6,003 nt of DNA from 2-01-FULL-49-10 sp041652335 (GCA_041652335.1 JBAZHL010000035.1:1-6003); one strand, 5' to 3'. Shown: positions 1 to 5,851, counted from the stretch's first letter. Numbers and translations are program-made. Notes: a model not told the origin generated them from the letters alone.

Positions 1-80
1 AACGGCAACCCCAGTTAGCTTCGCAAGGTTTGTTAGCTCATAGTTCGAATGTTTATATCGCTTAATGTCAGATTGGTAAC

Positions 81-95
81 GATAGGTTGCCTATC
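81..95 (+). promoter_or_regulatory. Small hairpin in the recR leader, next to a weak ribosome binding site
   Basis: A perfect inverted repeat, GATAGG-ttg-CCTATC, ends seven bases before a GGGG run (102-105) that is the only Shine-Dalgarno-like sequence before the recR ATG at 109. The hairpin could affect ribosome access, but six base pairs with a three-base loop is marginal. Further upstream TTGTTA (30-35) and TATATC (54-59) are separated by 18 bases and could be a weak sigma-70 promoter; neither box is close to consensus. Function is inferred only. Confidence 0.3.
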
Positions 96-108
96 TCTAA
101 CGGGGTAA

Positions 109-708
109 ATGTATACGCTACCTAAATCAGTTTCACGATTGATTACCGAGCTAAGTCGCTTGCCGGGGATAGGCCCAAAAACCGCTTCCCGGCTGGCTTT
201 TTATTTGATCCGTAACCAGCAAGGTGATGTGACGGCGCTGGGAGAGGCTTTGCTACAGCTAAGATCTAACTTGGTTTATTGTGATGCCTGCCACAATGTG
301 GCGGATAGTAACCCGTGTACTATCTGTGCTGATCCGCATCGAGATAGCGCCACACTCTGTGTGGTAGAGGAGCCGTTAGATGTATTGGCGATCGAAAGGT
401 CGCGCAGTTTTAATGGTAAATATCATGTGTTGGGCGGGAGGCTTAGTCCGTTAGATGGAATTAACGCCGAGAGTTTGCAATTAAATGATCTACCTAAGCG
501 AATTAAATTGGAGGGATTTGCCGAAGTAATTATTGCCACTAATCACAATGTCGAGGGCGAAGCCACCGCCATGTACATCCAAAAGATAGTTGCTGCCACC
601 GAGGTTAAAGTAACTCGGATCGCCTCTGGTTTACCGCAAGGTGGCGATTTAGAGTATGCCGATGAGGTAACCTTAGCTCGGGCTTTAGAGGGGAGGAGGT
701 CGGCATGA
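109..708 (+). CDS. recR: Recombination mediator protein RecR
   Basis: RecR works with RecO (and RecF) in the cytoplasm to load RecA on SSB-coated single-stranded DNA at gaps during recombinational repair. The 199 residues match the usual family length and all parts are present in order. A helix-hairpin-helix lies at about 14-34 (LPGIGPKTASRLAF). A four-cysteine zinc finger is formed by C58, C61, C70 and C73 (CxxC-x8-CxxC). The Toprim domain starts with CVVEEPLDVLAIE at 84-96 and contains NHNVEGEATA at 145-154. The C-terminal signature ASGLPQGGDLEYADEVTL is at 172-189. The ATG start gives the usual short lead (MYTLPKSVSRLI) before the HhH; the ribosome site is only a GGGG run four bases... upstream of TAA-A spacing. 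The stop overlaps the next gene's start in an ATGA junction, so the two are probably cotranscribed. dnaX and ybaB, frequent recR neighbours, are not recognisable in the 108 bases upstream. Confidence 0.97.
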   Translation: MYTLPKSVSRLITELSRLPGIGPKTASRLAFYLIRNQQGDVTALGEALLQLRSNLVYCDACHNVADSNPCTICADPHRDSATLCVVEEPLDVLAIERSRSFNGKYHVLGGRLSPLDGINAESLQLNDLPKRIKLEGFAEVIIATNHNVEGEATAMYIQKIVAATEVKVTRIASGLPQGGDLEYADEVTLARALEGRRSA

Positions 709-1610
709 ATCAGCAACGAACGATGTGGTTAACCCAAGCGTTGTTTGTTACTTTTTTGTGGTCGGCTTCTAAAATAATTATGAAGTTAGGGTTGGGGGTG
801 GTTTCGCCGTTTGTTTTGATCGGCAGCATCCAAACGGTTTCATTTTTGGCTGTGCTGATCTACTATCTTATTCGGCGACCCAAGGTTAGATGGGATTTTA
901 AGCCAAGTGAGATCAAGGCATTGGTGTTAGCCGGATTGATCGGATACGCTGCCGCGCCACTGTTTGCGGTGATCGGGCTAAAGTATGTTACCGGCACCAC
1001 TGCTGGTCTGTTTGCCGGGTTGAGCTCGATGTTGGTGATGATCTTTGGCGCCATCATCCTAAAAGAGCGGCCGCGAAGCCAGCAGCTGTTGGGAGTGTCG
1101 TTGGCTGTGGTTGGCGTCTATGTATTCTTGGGTGGTGGGGGAGCGAGTGGATCATTATTTGGCATGTTAATGTTGCTCATCTCCGAAGCCAGCTACGCAC
1201 TCAACACGGTGATGACCAGATTTGTGGTACGTAAGCCTGGGGACGAAACTTTATCCACCTCTCTGATTACTAATGCGATTGGGGCGGCTGTTCTGCTGCC
1301 GGCTGGTCTGTTGAGCGGCGGGAGCGTGGCGGTATTGGGTCAGTGGCAGATCGGATTGGCGGTATTGGTGGTCGGCGCCATCTTTGGATTTGCCGGGATG
1401 ATGTGGAGTGCGGCTTTGGACAAATTACAAGCCTTGGAGGCAGCGATTCTCCAAAATACAATGCTGATCCAGGTGGCTGTTCTCTCCATTGTATTTTTAG
1501 GAGAGCAGTTGACGCTGCATAATGTATTAGGTGGGATCGGTGTGTTGATCGGCGCATACCTGGTCGATCACCAGATCAAATCCTTCAAGGTTCGTTTAAG
1601 TGCCATTTAG
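705..1610 (+). CDS. EamA/DMT-family membrane transporter
   Basis: A 301-residue inner-membrane protein of the drug/metabolite transporter superfamily. I see about ten hydrophobic segments, near residues 7-26, 34-56, 71-91, 98-118, 127-142, 150-172, 186-204, 215-235, 247-265 and 272-288, arranged as two EamA repeats (about 8-142 and 150-288). Each repeat has the family's typical helix-end motif: ILKERPRS at 118-125 and FLGEQLTL at 264-271. The substrate cannot be read from sequence; relatives export amino acids, nucleotides or other metabolites, and no neighbour narrows this. The ATG start is preceded by a strong GGAGGAGG at 692-699, inside the end of recR, and the two genes overlap by four bases, so translation is likely coupled. 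The next gene, cysS, is separated by a repeat element. Confidence 0.9.
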   Translation: MNQQRTMWLTQALFVTFLWSASKIIMKLGLGVVSPFVLIGSIQTVSFLAVLIYYLIRRPKVRWDFKPSEIKALVLAGLIGYAAAPLFAVIGLKYVTGTTAGLFAGLSSMLVMIFGAIILKERPRSQQLLGVSLAVVGVYVFLGGGGASGSLFGMLMLLISEASYALNTVMTRFVVRKPGDETLSTSLITNAIGAAVLLPAGLLSGGSVAVLGQWQIGLAVLVVGAIFGFAGMMWSAALDKLQALEAAILQNTMLIQVAVLSIVFLGEQLTLHNVLGGIGVLIGAYLVDHQIKSFKVRLSAI

Positions 1611-1640
1611 CTAATCGATTGTCACCTTAAACCCCGTTCC

Positions 1641-1725
1641 GTCATCCTCGGGCTTGACCCGAGGATCCAGACAGAAAAATAAAAATTAATTTTGTTTTCT
1701 GGATTCCCGCCTTCGCGGGAATGAC
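1641..1725. repeat. Composite palindromic repeat (REP/MITE-like, dRS3-like right half)
   Basis: An 85-bp element with nested symmetry. GTCAT (1641-1645) pairs with ATGAC (1721-1725). Inside it, hairpin 1 has a 7-bp stem, CCTCGGG-cttga-CCCGAGG (1646-1664). ATCCAGA (1665-1671) pairs with TCTGGAT (1698-1704) across an A/T-rich centre containing AAAATTAATTTT. Hairpin 2 is TCCCGC-cttc-GCGGGA (1705-1720). The whole can fold as a cross-shaped structure. The right half fits ATTCCC-N8-GGGAAT (1703-1722), the pattern of neisserial dRS3 repeats; similar palindromes are scattered through many bacterial genomes. No transposase is present, so any mobilisation would be in trans. There is no T-run after either hairpin, so it is not an obvious terminator. 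Confidence 0.8.
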
Positions 1726-1736
1726 AAAAGAAAAAC

Positions 1737-3107
1737 ATGGCGTTAAAACTATTCAATACCTTAGGTCGCAAGAAGCAGGAGTTCAAGCCTATTAAAAAAG
1801 GTCAGGTTTCGATGTATACCTGCGGGCCAACAGTGTACCAGTACTCGCATATTGGTAATTTTCGGGCGTATTTGGCGTGGGATATTTTGCGACGGGTGCT
1901 GGAGTACAACGGCTATGTCGTTGCACAGGTGATGAATATCACGGATGTCGGGCATTTAACTTCAGATGCTGATACGGGGGAGGATAAAGTTGAACGGGAG
2001 GCAAAGAAGGAGGAAAAGACCGCCAAAGAGATTACTAAGTTTTATGCCGAGCAGTTTGTGAATGATCTGAGGGCGCTGAATATTGAATTGCCAATGAAAT
2101 TTGGGTGGGCGAGTAAGTATGTCAAAGAGCAAATAGCGTTAATTCAGAAATTGGAGAAAAAGGGATATACCTATCGCACAACTGACGGGATTTATTTTGA
2201 TACGGCCAAATTTAAAAAATATGGTGCACTCGGCGGTATAGGCGCGGGTAAGGCACGGGTTTTGCATAGTCCGGAGAAGAAGCGGGAAACCGATTTTGCG
2301 TTGTGGAAATTCTCTGGAGCGCAAAAACGGCAGCAGGAGTGGAAAAGTCCATGGGGTGTGGGCTACCCCGGCTGGCACATAGAATGTTCAACAATTTCTA
2401 CCAAAGAACTTGGTCAGCCATTCGATATTCATACTGGCGGTGAGGATCATATTGCGGTGCATCACAATGATGAAATCGCCCAAAGTGAAGCCGCTTATGA
2501 TAAGCCATTAGCTCATTACTGGCTCCACAACGCGTTTATGGTGATTAATGGTGCGAAGATGGCAAAAAGCGCGGGGGATTTTTATACATTGGCGGACTTG
2601 GAAAAACAAGGGATTGAACCGATGGCGTTGCGATATCTGGCAATTTCTAGCCATTATCGGCAGAAATTAAATTTCTCGAAATCGGCGCTGGAAGGAGCGA
2701 CTAATTCGTTAAATAAACTGCGAGCAGTATTTACGGAGAAGCCACAAGCCACAAGCCACAAGCCACAAGTAAGTGCGGGATATAAAAAGCGGTTTGTGTC
2801 GGCACTCAATGATGATTTGAATATGCCAAAAGCATTTGTGGCGGTATGGGACTTAGTAAAATCGCAAAAATCCCTTGCCGATAAGCAGGCCACTCTGTTG
2901 GATTTTGATAAAGTTTTGGGACTGAACTTGGCTAAAGGTTTTCGAATTGAGCGGATTGCGCCCAAAGTTCGTGAATTAATACTTTTCAGAGAGCAAGCCA
3001 GAGAGAAAAAAGATTGGAAGAGAGCCGATCAATTGCGTGAGCAAATCGGCAAGTTGGGTTTTGAAATACGCGATACCGATGATGGATATCATTTAACCCG
3101 GAGGTAA
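1737..3107 (+). CDS. cysS: Cysteinyl-tRNA synthetase
   Basis: A class I aminoacyl-tRNA synthetase that joins cysteine to tRNA-Cys in the cytoplasm, using ATP. At 456 residues it is the usual size. The N-terminal Rossmann domain begins with MYTCGPTVY (26-34) and carries the HIGH-type motif SHIGN (37-41). The zinc site that selects cysteine is intact: C29, C217 (in GWHIECS), H242 and E246, with spacing like that of the E. coli enzyme. The KMSKS loop reads KMAKS (274-278). The DALR-type helical domain starts near 350 (LNDDLNMPKAF at 357-367), and the C-terminus (DQLREQIGKLGFEIRDT) is complete. The linker at 335-344 is encoded by a 7-bp tandem repeat. The ATG start gives the expected N-terminus (MALKLFNTLGRKK), but only A-rich sequence precedes it and no Shine-Dalgarno is visible; the repeat element ends eleven bases upstream. 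The next gene starts one base after the stop. Confidence 0.97.
   Translation: MALKLFNTLGRKKQEFKPIKKGQVSMYTCGPTVYQYSHIGNFRAYLAWDILRRVLEYNGYVVAQVMNITDVGHLTSDADTGEDKVEREAKKEEKTAKEITKFYAEQFVNDLRALNIELPMKFGWASKYVKEQIALIQKLEKKGYTYRTTDGIYFDTAKFKKYGALGGIGAGKARVLHSPEKKRETDFALWKFSGAQKRQQEWKSPWGVGYPGWHIECSTISTKELGQPFDIHTGGEDHIAVHHNDEIAQSEAAYDKPLAHYWLHNAFMVINGAKMAKSAGDFYTLADLEKQGIEPMALRYLAISSHYRQKLNFSKSALEGATNSLNKLRAVFTEKPQATSHKPQVSAGYKKRFVSALNDDLNMPKAFVAVWDLVKSQKSLADKQATLLDFDKVLGLNLAKGFRIERIAPKVRELILFREQAREKKDWKRADQLREQIGKLGFEIRDTDDGYHLTRR
2741..2768 (+). repeat. Heptanucleotide tandem repeat (GCCACAA x4) inside cysS
   Basis: Four perfect copies of GCCACAA lie head to tail in the coding sequence of cysS. 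Because seven is not a multiple of three, the repeat is read in all three frames and yields KPQATSHKPQ (residues 335-344), a polar linker between the catalytic/KMSKS part and the helical anticodon-side domain. Gain or loss of one unit would shift the frame; only changes by three units would be tolerated in frame. Confidence 0.95.
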
Positions 3108-3108
3108 A

Positions 3109-3516
3109 ATGTCAAAATGGATTTTGCCCGTAATTCTGTTGGTTGTGGTTGGGGTCGGTTTGTGGTGGGTAAATGATCATAATCCATCATTAACCAATAA
3201 CGTGGTAAATAATACCGAGACACCGATAGTAAATGATAACCCGGTGGTGCCGGCATCAGATGAGGCATGTGTTGGTATGAGTTGGGCGGATGCTCAAAAG
3301 ATAGCTGGCCAAACCGAGTGGGCAGACCAACTGACAGATGATAGGGTTTGTAATGAGTTTACAAAAACTTGGTGGATTGATCTGTCGCTGAAACAAGCCG
3401 GTTGTAGCCCAGCTTTGGTTATCCATACCGATACCGGATCGGCTGACATCAATTGGCGGTGTACTGGGGCGATACCGAGTGTTACTCCGTTGGTCGAGAG
3501 TTTTACTAAGAACTAA
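3109..3516 (+). CDS. Small membrane-anchored, four-cysteine exported protein of unknown function
   Basis: 135 residues. An N-terminal hydrophobic segment (about 4-20, ILPVILLVVVGVGLWW) follows a short start with one lysine and no clear cleavage or lipobox site, so it is probably an uncleaved signal anchor. A low-complexity Asn/Thr/Val/Pro tether (about 22-50) leads to an outside domain with four cysteines, C54, C81, C99 and C118, which could form two disulfides. Recognisable stretches are CNEFTKTWWIDL (81-92), GCSPALVIHTDTG (98-110) and INWRCTG (114-120). From memory, similar segments occur in small exported proteins of Patescibacteria; I know no function for them. The start is well supported by GGAGG (3100-3104) overlapping the end of cysS, with the ATG one base beyond its TAA, so it is probably translated from the cysS transcript. 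Confidence 0.8.
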   Translation: MSKWILPVILLVVVGVGLWWVNDHNPSLTNNVVNNTETPIVNDNPVVPASDEACVGMSWADAQKIAGQTEWADQLTDDRVCNEFTKTWWIDLSLKQAGCSPALVIHTDTGSADINWRCTGAIPSVTPLVESFTKN

Positions 3517-3575
3517 GAGCGGTTTGTAAGGCGAGTACTGGGGTTGTTGCTTAATCCGATCATAGTGTCTGGTTG

Positions 3576-3581
3576 TATAAT
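3576..3581 (+). promoter_or_regulatory. Perfect -10 box placed for a leaderless transcript
   Basis: TATAAT lies six bases before the GTG at 3588, about where transcription would begin, so the mRNA could start at or next to the start codon. No good -35 box is found at 16-18 bases upstream (AATCCG-like sequence); TTGCTT at 3547-3552 is too far away. TG directly abuts the box, not quite the extended -10 form. The box explains why the TTG at 3573 is a poor start choice. Confidence 0.5.
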
Positions 3582-3587
3582 AAAGGT

Positions 3588-4532
3588 GTGAGCGAAACAA
3601 AATACAATTACGCGCGGGATGGGTTCGTGTATCTTTTGAGTTACGCTACATTACTGATCTCCAGCATCGGGGCAAATTTTCTGTTGAAAGCCATTGTAGA
3701 CAAGTTTGTTAAGGATCCCTTAGATAGCGTGGGAAGCTTTATGGCTGATGAGGCGATTATCGGCTTTATGGCTGCTGTGCTGATCAGTTTTCCGATCTTT
3801 GTTTATCTGAATTTTGTTGCCAATCGCATGCTTAAGGCTGGAAAAATGAAGCATGATTCTGGAGTGCGCAACTGGTTGCTCTACATCACACTGGTGGTGG
3901 TTATCTTGATCATTATCTGGCAGGTAATCCAGTTATTTATAGGGTTTCTGAATGGGGTTTTAGCGGCGCGATTCATCATCCATACGCTGATTACTTTGGC
4001 GATCGCGGTAGCCGTACTAAGTTATCAGTGGTGGCATTTGCGGCATTTTAGTAAGGAGAATCCCAAACTGGGTCTGGGCTTCAGGATATTTGAGTGGATT
4101 GTCTTTATCGTTGCGGCCGGCGCGGTGGTTGGCAGTTTCTTTGTGATTGATAGCCCATCTGTCCGCAGAGCGGAACGGTTGGATAATGTCCGGGTAGAGC
4201 GGCTGTCGAGTATCCAGGGCGCTATCCAGGACTATTATGGCTTTAAGGGCGGTCCTGGCAATCAAAAATTGCCCAAAGATTTCGATGAGCTCATCTCTTA
4301 TTCTAAGATCTATATTGGCGAAGATGGTTTGATCGACCCGGTAACCAAAGAAAGATTTGGATACAAAGTTACGGGCGCTAAGGCCTATGAACTTTGCGCC
4401 ACCTTTGATACTGAGCTCTCTAAGGATAGCGATAAAACCACTGCGCGATTTGTCGAGGGTGAGCCAGCCAGTTCTGCCCAGCGTTTCTATCACCAGGTTG
4501 GGCAGGAGTGTTTTGTGCTAACTGTTAGCTAA
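3588..4532 (+). CDS. DUF5671-type polytopic membrane protein with pseudopilin-like C-terminal segment
   Basis: From the GTG at 3588 the protein has 314 residues. The N-terminus (YNYARDGFVYLLSYATLLIS) matches my memory of DUF5671 proteins, common in Patescibacteria and of unknown function. Five hydrophobic helices lie near residues 13-35, 56-78, 95-123, 126-147 and 166-188. A soluble C-terminal part of about 125 residues follows: basic RRAERLDNVRVERLSSIQGAI (193-213, split here by eye into a helix), YYGFKGG, LPKDFDEL, then DPVTKERFGYKVTG (250-263) and YELCATF (267-273), with cysteines at 270 and 308. That order resembles pseudopilin heads (helix, short loop, DPVTG-like turn, YTLCATL-like strand). 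The frame stays open to a TTG at 3573, giving 319 residues, but that codon lies inside the promoter-like region. No ribosome site at suitable distance is seen; AAGG ends one base before the GTG. It stands alone on this strand. Confidence 0.8.
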   Translation: MSETKYNYARDGFVYLLSYATLLISSIGANFLLKAIVDKFVKDPLDSVGSFMADEAIIGFMAAVLISFPIFVYLNFVANRMLKAGKMKHDSGVRNWLLYITLVVVILIIIWQVIQLFIGFLNGVLAARFIIHTLITLAIAVAVLSYQWWHLRHFSKENPKLGLGFRIFEWIVFIVAAGAVVGSFFVIDSPSVRRAERLDNVRVERLSSIQGAIQDYYGFKGGPGNQKLPKDFDELISYSKIYIGEDGLIDPVTKERFGYKVTGAKAYELCATFDTELSKDSDKTTARFVEGEPASSAQRFYHQVGQECFVLTVS

Positions 4533-4565
4533 TTATTTATCTCTGTCAGTTGGCAGATTAAACGG

Positions 4566-4601
4566 AGCCCAAAACACACGACGCCTTCGGGCTGTTTTTT
4601 T
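4566..4601 (+). terminator. Probable intrinsic terminator after the DUF5671 gene
   Basis: AGCCC (4566-4570) pairs with GGGCT (4589-4593) across an 18-base loop, followed by G and seven T (4595-4601). A small UUCG-type hairpin (GCC-ttcg-GGC, 4583-4592) is an alternative fold next to the same T-run. A second hairpin, TCTGTC-agtt-GGCAGA (4542-4557), lies upstream without a T-run. The T-run overlaps the last codon of the convergent gene. The short stem makes this moderate evidence. Confidence 0.5.
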
Positions 4602-4797
4602 ATTTCTTGGCTTTAGGCCGAACGGCGAAGATGTAGATGATTTCCAACAATCCGAGTGTGTTGATGACCATCAGCGCGACAAACCACGGCAGTTGGTTTG
4701 CCCGCGCTGATTTCCACAAGGCGACGCCTTTCCAAGGTAAAGTCCAGATCAGGGCGAGCCAGATTACCCAAGGATAAGTGGTGAGAAATTGTTCCAT
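4600..4797 (-). CDS. Small DUF5652-type membrane protein
   Basis: 65 residues with two hydrophobic helices (about 10-26 and 37-58) joined by a short basic loop (ALWKSARANQ, 26-35) and ending in a basic tail (RPKAKK). The segments PWVIWLALIWTLPWKGVALW and INTLGLLEIIYIF fit my memory of the DUF5652 family, frequent in Patescibacteria and without known function. It starts 35 bases after the sdpI-like stop on the same strand with no terminator between, so it may be the third gene of that operon. The spacer (4798-4832) is almost wholly A/T and has no Shine-Dalgarno before the ATG; it could carry its own promoter or act as an A/U-rich translation enhancer. The stop lies within the T-run of the opposing terminator. 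Confidence 0.75.
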   Translation of the reverse strand: MEQFLTTYPWVIWLALIWTLPWKGVALWKSARANQLPWFVALMVINTLGLLEIIYIFAVRPKAKK

Positions 4798-4832
4798 AGT
4801 TATGAATTTAAATTAATATATTTTTTATAGTT

Positions 4833-5492
4833 TTATTTATTGCCCTGCTTGAACCAGATATAGGACATCAGCATGGGGAGGAATCCGGAGATAGCAACAC
4901 CGATCATAGGGATGTAGAAGTTGAAGGGGGTTGGCATAAAAGGTGAGAGCAAAAAGAGTACTCCGCCGATGGCAAAGGTGTAGGCGCCGAGGCGGTGAGT
5001 TTTGCGCCAGTTCTCTTCGTTATCTAATGCCCAGGGTGTGCGGATGCCCATAAAGAAGTTGGATTTTACCTGGGTAAGGTAGTTACCGATGAACAAGAAT
5101 AATACTCCAACGGACATAGGAACAATTTTCCCAACATCCACTGAATTGGCGGTGATGGCGGCGTAGGTGGTTAATCCGTACATAAAAGCAAAGAACGTCA
5201 TCATAAAGTTGCGGATCATCTGGTAGAAACCCCAGGATTCGATAAAGTGCTGACGGCGCGGTTCGATGTGGGGTAGGATCAGGAACATTAGGTACATCCC
5301 GATCATCATCCCCGGGAACATAAATACATGCCCTAATGGGGAGGTCCAGCCATCAACCTGTCCGCTAATTCCCCAATGTGAGGGAACTTTCTCTGGAAGC
5401 AGAGGGTAAACGTAGATGGCGGTAATAATGACTGCGATGATCAGTAATACTGAGAACCATTCGGTTTTGAACGTGAACTTAATCTTTTGCAT
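4833..5492 (-). CDS. sdpI: SdpI-family membrane protein (DUF1648 + SdpI domains), putative toxin immunity/signal protein
   Basis: 219 residues with about six membrane helices, near 13-33, 57-77, 93-116, 122-140, 170-187 and 192-213. After helix 1 comes the DUF1648 signature, LPEKVPSHWGISGQVDGW (32-49), predicted outside the membrane. The SdpI domain signature follows helix 4: GNYLTQVKSNFFMGIRTPWA (136-155) then LDNEENWRKTHRLGAY (156-171). In B. subtilis SdpI gives immunity to the SdpC killing factor and, when bound by it, captures the repressor SdpR at the membrane. The gene directly follows an SdpR-like gene: AAGGAGA, at the repressor stop codon (TAAGGAG, 5503-5497), is a good ribosome site for the ATG at 5492. 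No SdpC-like toxin is nearby, so the role is inferred; many genomes carry SdpI relatives of untested function. Confidence 0.88.
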   Translation of the reverse strand: MQKIKFTFKTEWFSVLLIIAVIITAIYVYPLLPEKVPSHWGISGQVDGWTSPLGHVFMFPGMMIGMYLMFLILPHIEPRRQHFIESWGFYQMIRNFMMTFFAFMYGLTTYAAITANSVDVGKIVPMSVGVLFLFIGNYLTQVKSNFFMGIRTPWALDNEENWRKTHRLGAYTFAIGGVLFLLSPFMPTPFNFYIPMIGVAISGFLPMLMSYIWFKQGNK

Positions 5493-5500
5493 ATTTCTCC

Positions 5501-5764
5501 TTATTTAAATCCTTCTAAAAAGTTATTAATAATATCGTAGAAGACGGTGGTGTTGAGTGAGTAGATAATCTTTTGGCCTTGTTTATCGGCTGAGATCAGG
5601 TTGGCTTGTTTGAGGATGTTTAGATGATGAGACAGGGAGGGGCCGGAGATAGGGAAGTGGAGATTGAGCTCCCCAGGAGTTAGGTCTCGTTTTTTAAGTT
5701 TTTTTAAGATCTCTCGGCGGATGGGATCGGATAGAGCCTTAAATGCTAACGATGCTCCGCTCAT
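5501..5764 (-). CDS. sdpR: ArsR/SdpR-family winged-helix repressor, likely autorepressor of this operon
   Basis: 87 residues from the ATG at 5764. The N-terminal helix LAFKALSDPIRREIL (6-20) is typical of the ArsR fold. The recognition helix is in SGPSLSHHLNILKQANLIS (40-58), and the beta wing is KQGQKIIYSLNT (61-72). There is no ELCVC or other cysteine motif, so it is not a classic metal sensor; the sequence is closest to SdpR. The frame stays open to a TTG at 5785, adding seven residues (MSNYLNT), but the ATG matches the family's short N-terminus and lies about 24 bases after the predicted transcript start. Neither start has a Shine-Dalgarno. The gene is followed after eight bases by sdpI. 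The palindrome across its promoter suggests self-repression, relieved if the SdpI-like protein sequesters the repressor, as known for the Bacillus pair. Confidence 0.88.
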   Translation of the reverse strand: MSGASLAFKALSDPIRREILKKLKKRDLTPGELNLHFPISGPSLSHHLNILKQANLISADKQGQKIIYSLNTTVFYDIINNFLEGFK

Positions 5765-5799
5765 AGTATTTAGATAATTAGACAACCATCTAAATACTA
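5764..5799. promoter_or_regulatory. 36-bp palindromic operator over the sdpR promoter and start
   Basis: Two perfect 12-bp arms, TAGTATTTAGAT (5764-5775) and ATCTAAATACTA (5788-5799), flank a 12-bp spacer. Inside are three related half-sites on the plus strand: TTAGAT (5770-5775), TTAGAC (5778-5783) and the inverted ATCTAA (5788-5793). The outer arm contains the -10 box of the leftward promoter and the inner arm reaches the ATG. A bound dimer or pair of dimers would block RNA polymerase. The SdpR-like protein is the obvious candidate ligand by inference. Confidence 0.75.
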
Positions 5800-5822
5800 C
5801 TGCAGCGCTCCAAAACCGTCAA
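5794..5822 (-). promoter_or_regulatory. Sigma-70-type promoter of the sdpR-sdpI operon
   Basis: On the minus strand TTGACG (5822-5817) and TAGTAT (5799-5794) each match consensus at five of six positions and are exactly 17 bases apart. Transcription should begin near 5787, inside the palindromic operator, giving a leader of about 24 bases before the ATG. Confidence 0.75.
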
Positions 5823-5851
5823 GAGGGTGGCGAGGTAAGTAAAAACCAGGC

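Noticed and set aside
37..58. GTTCGAAT resembling a tRNA T-loop
   Set aside because: The flanks do not form a T stem and no acceptor, D or anticodon arms are present.
3..65. Open plus-strand frame (20 codons, ending in VYIA and TAA) that could be the end of an upstream gene before recR
   Set aside because: An open stretch this short is expected by chance, it matches no dnaX or ybaB ending I know, and the opposite strand is open over a similar length.
1..91. Open minus-strand frame with a helix-turn-helix-like look (YELTNLAKLTGVAV)
   Set aside because: No ATG, GTG or TTG start in the frame after its stop, the window cuts it off, and about 30 open codons are not significant.
1270..1557. 95-codon minus-strand open frame inside the DMT transporter gene
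   Set aside because: Low-complexity Arg/Pro/Ser product opposite a well supported gene; a shadow of its codon use.
1646..1720. The two hairpins as a terminator for the recR-DMT operon
   Set aside because: Neither hairpin is followed by a T-run on either strand; the structure fits a dispersed repeat better.
3573..3587. TTG at 3573 as the start of the DUF5671 gene
   Set aside because: It would place the perfect TATAAT inside the coding sequence and leave the transcript starting after the start codon.
4017..4493. 158-codon minus-strand open frame inside the DUF5671 gene
   Set aside because: No recognisable domain, and the plus-strand protein has clear membrane helices and family motifs over the same bases.
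5765..5785. TTG at 5785 as the start of sdpR
   Set aside because: It lies within two bases of the predicted transcript start and inside the operator; the ATG at 5764 gives the family's usual N-terminus, though a leaderless TTG start cannot be fully excluded.
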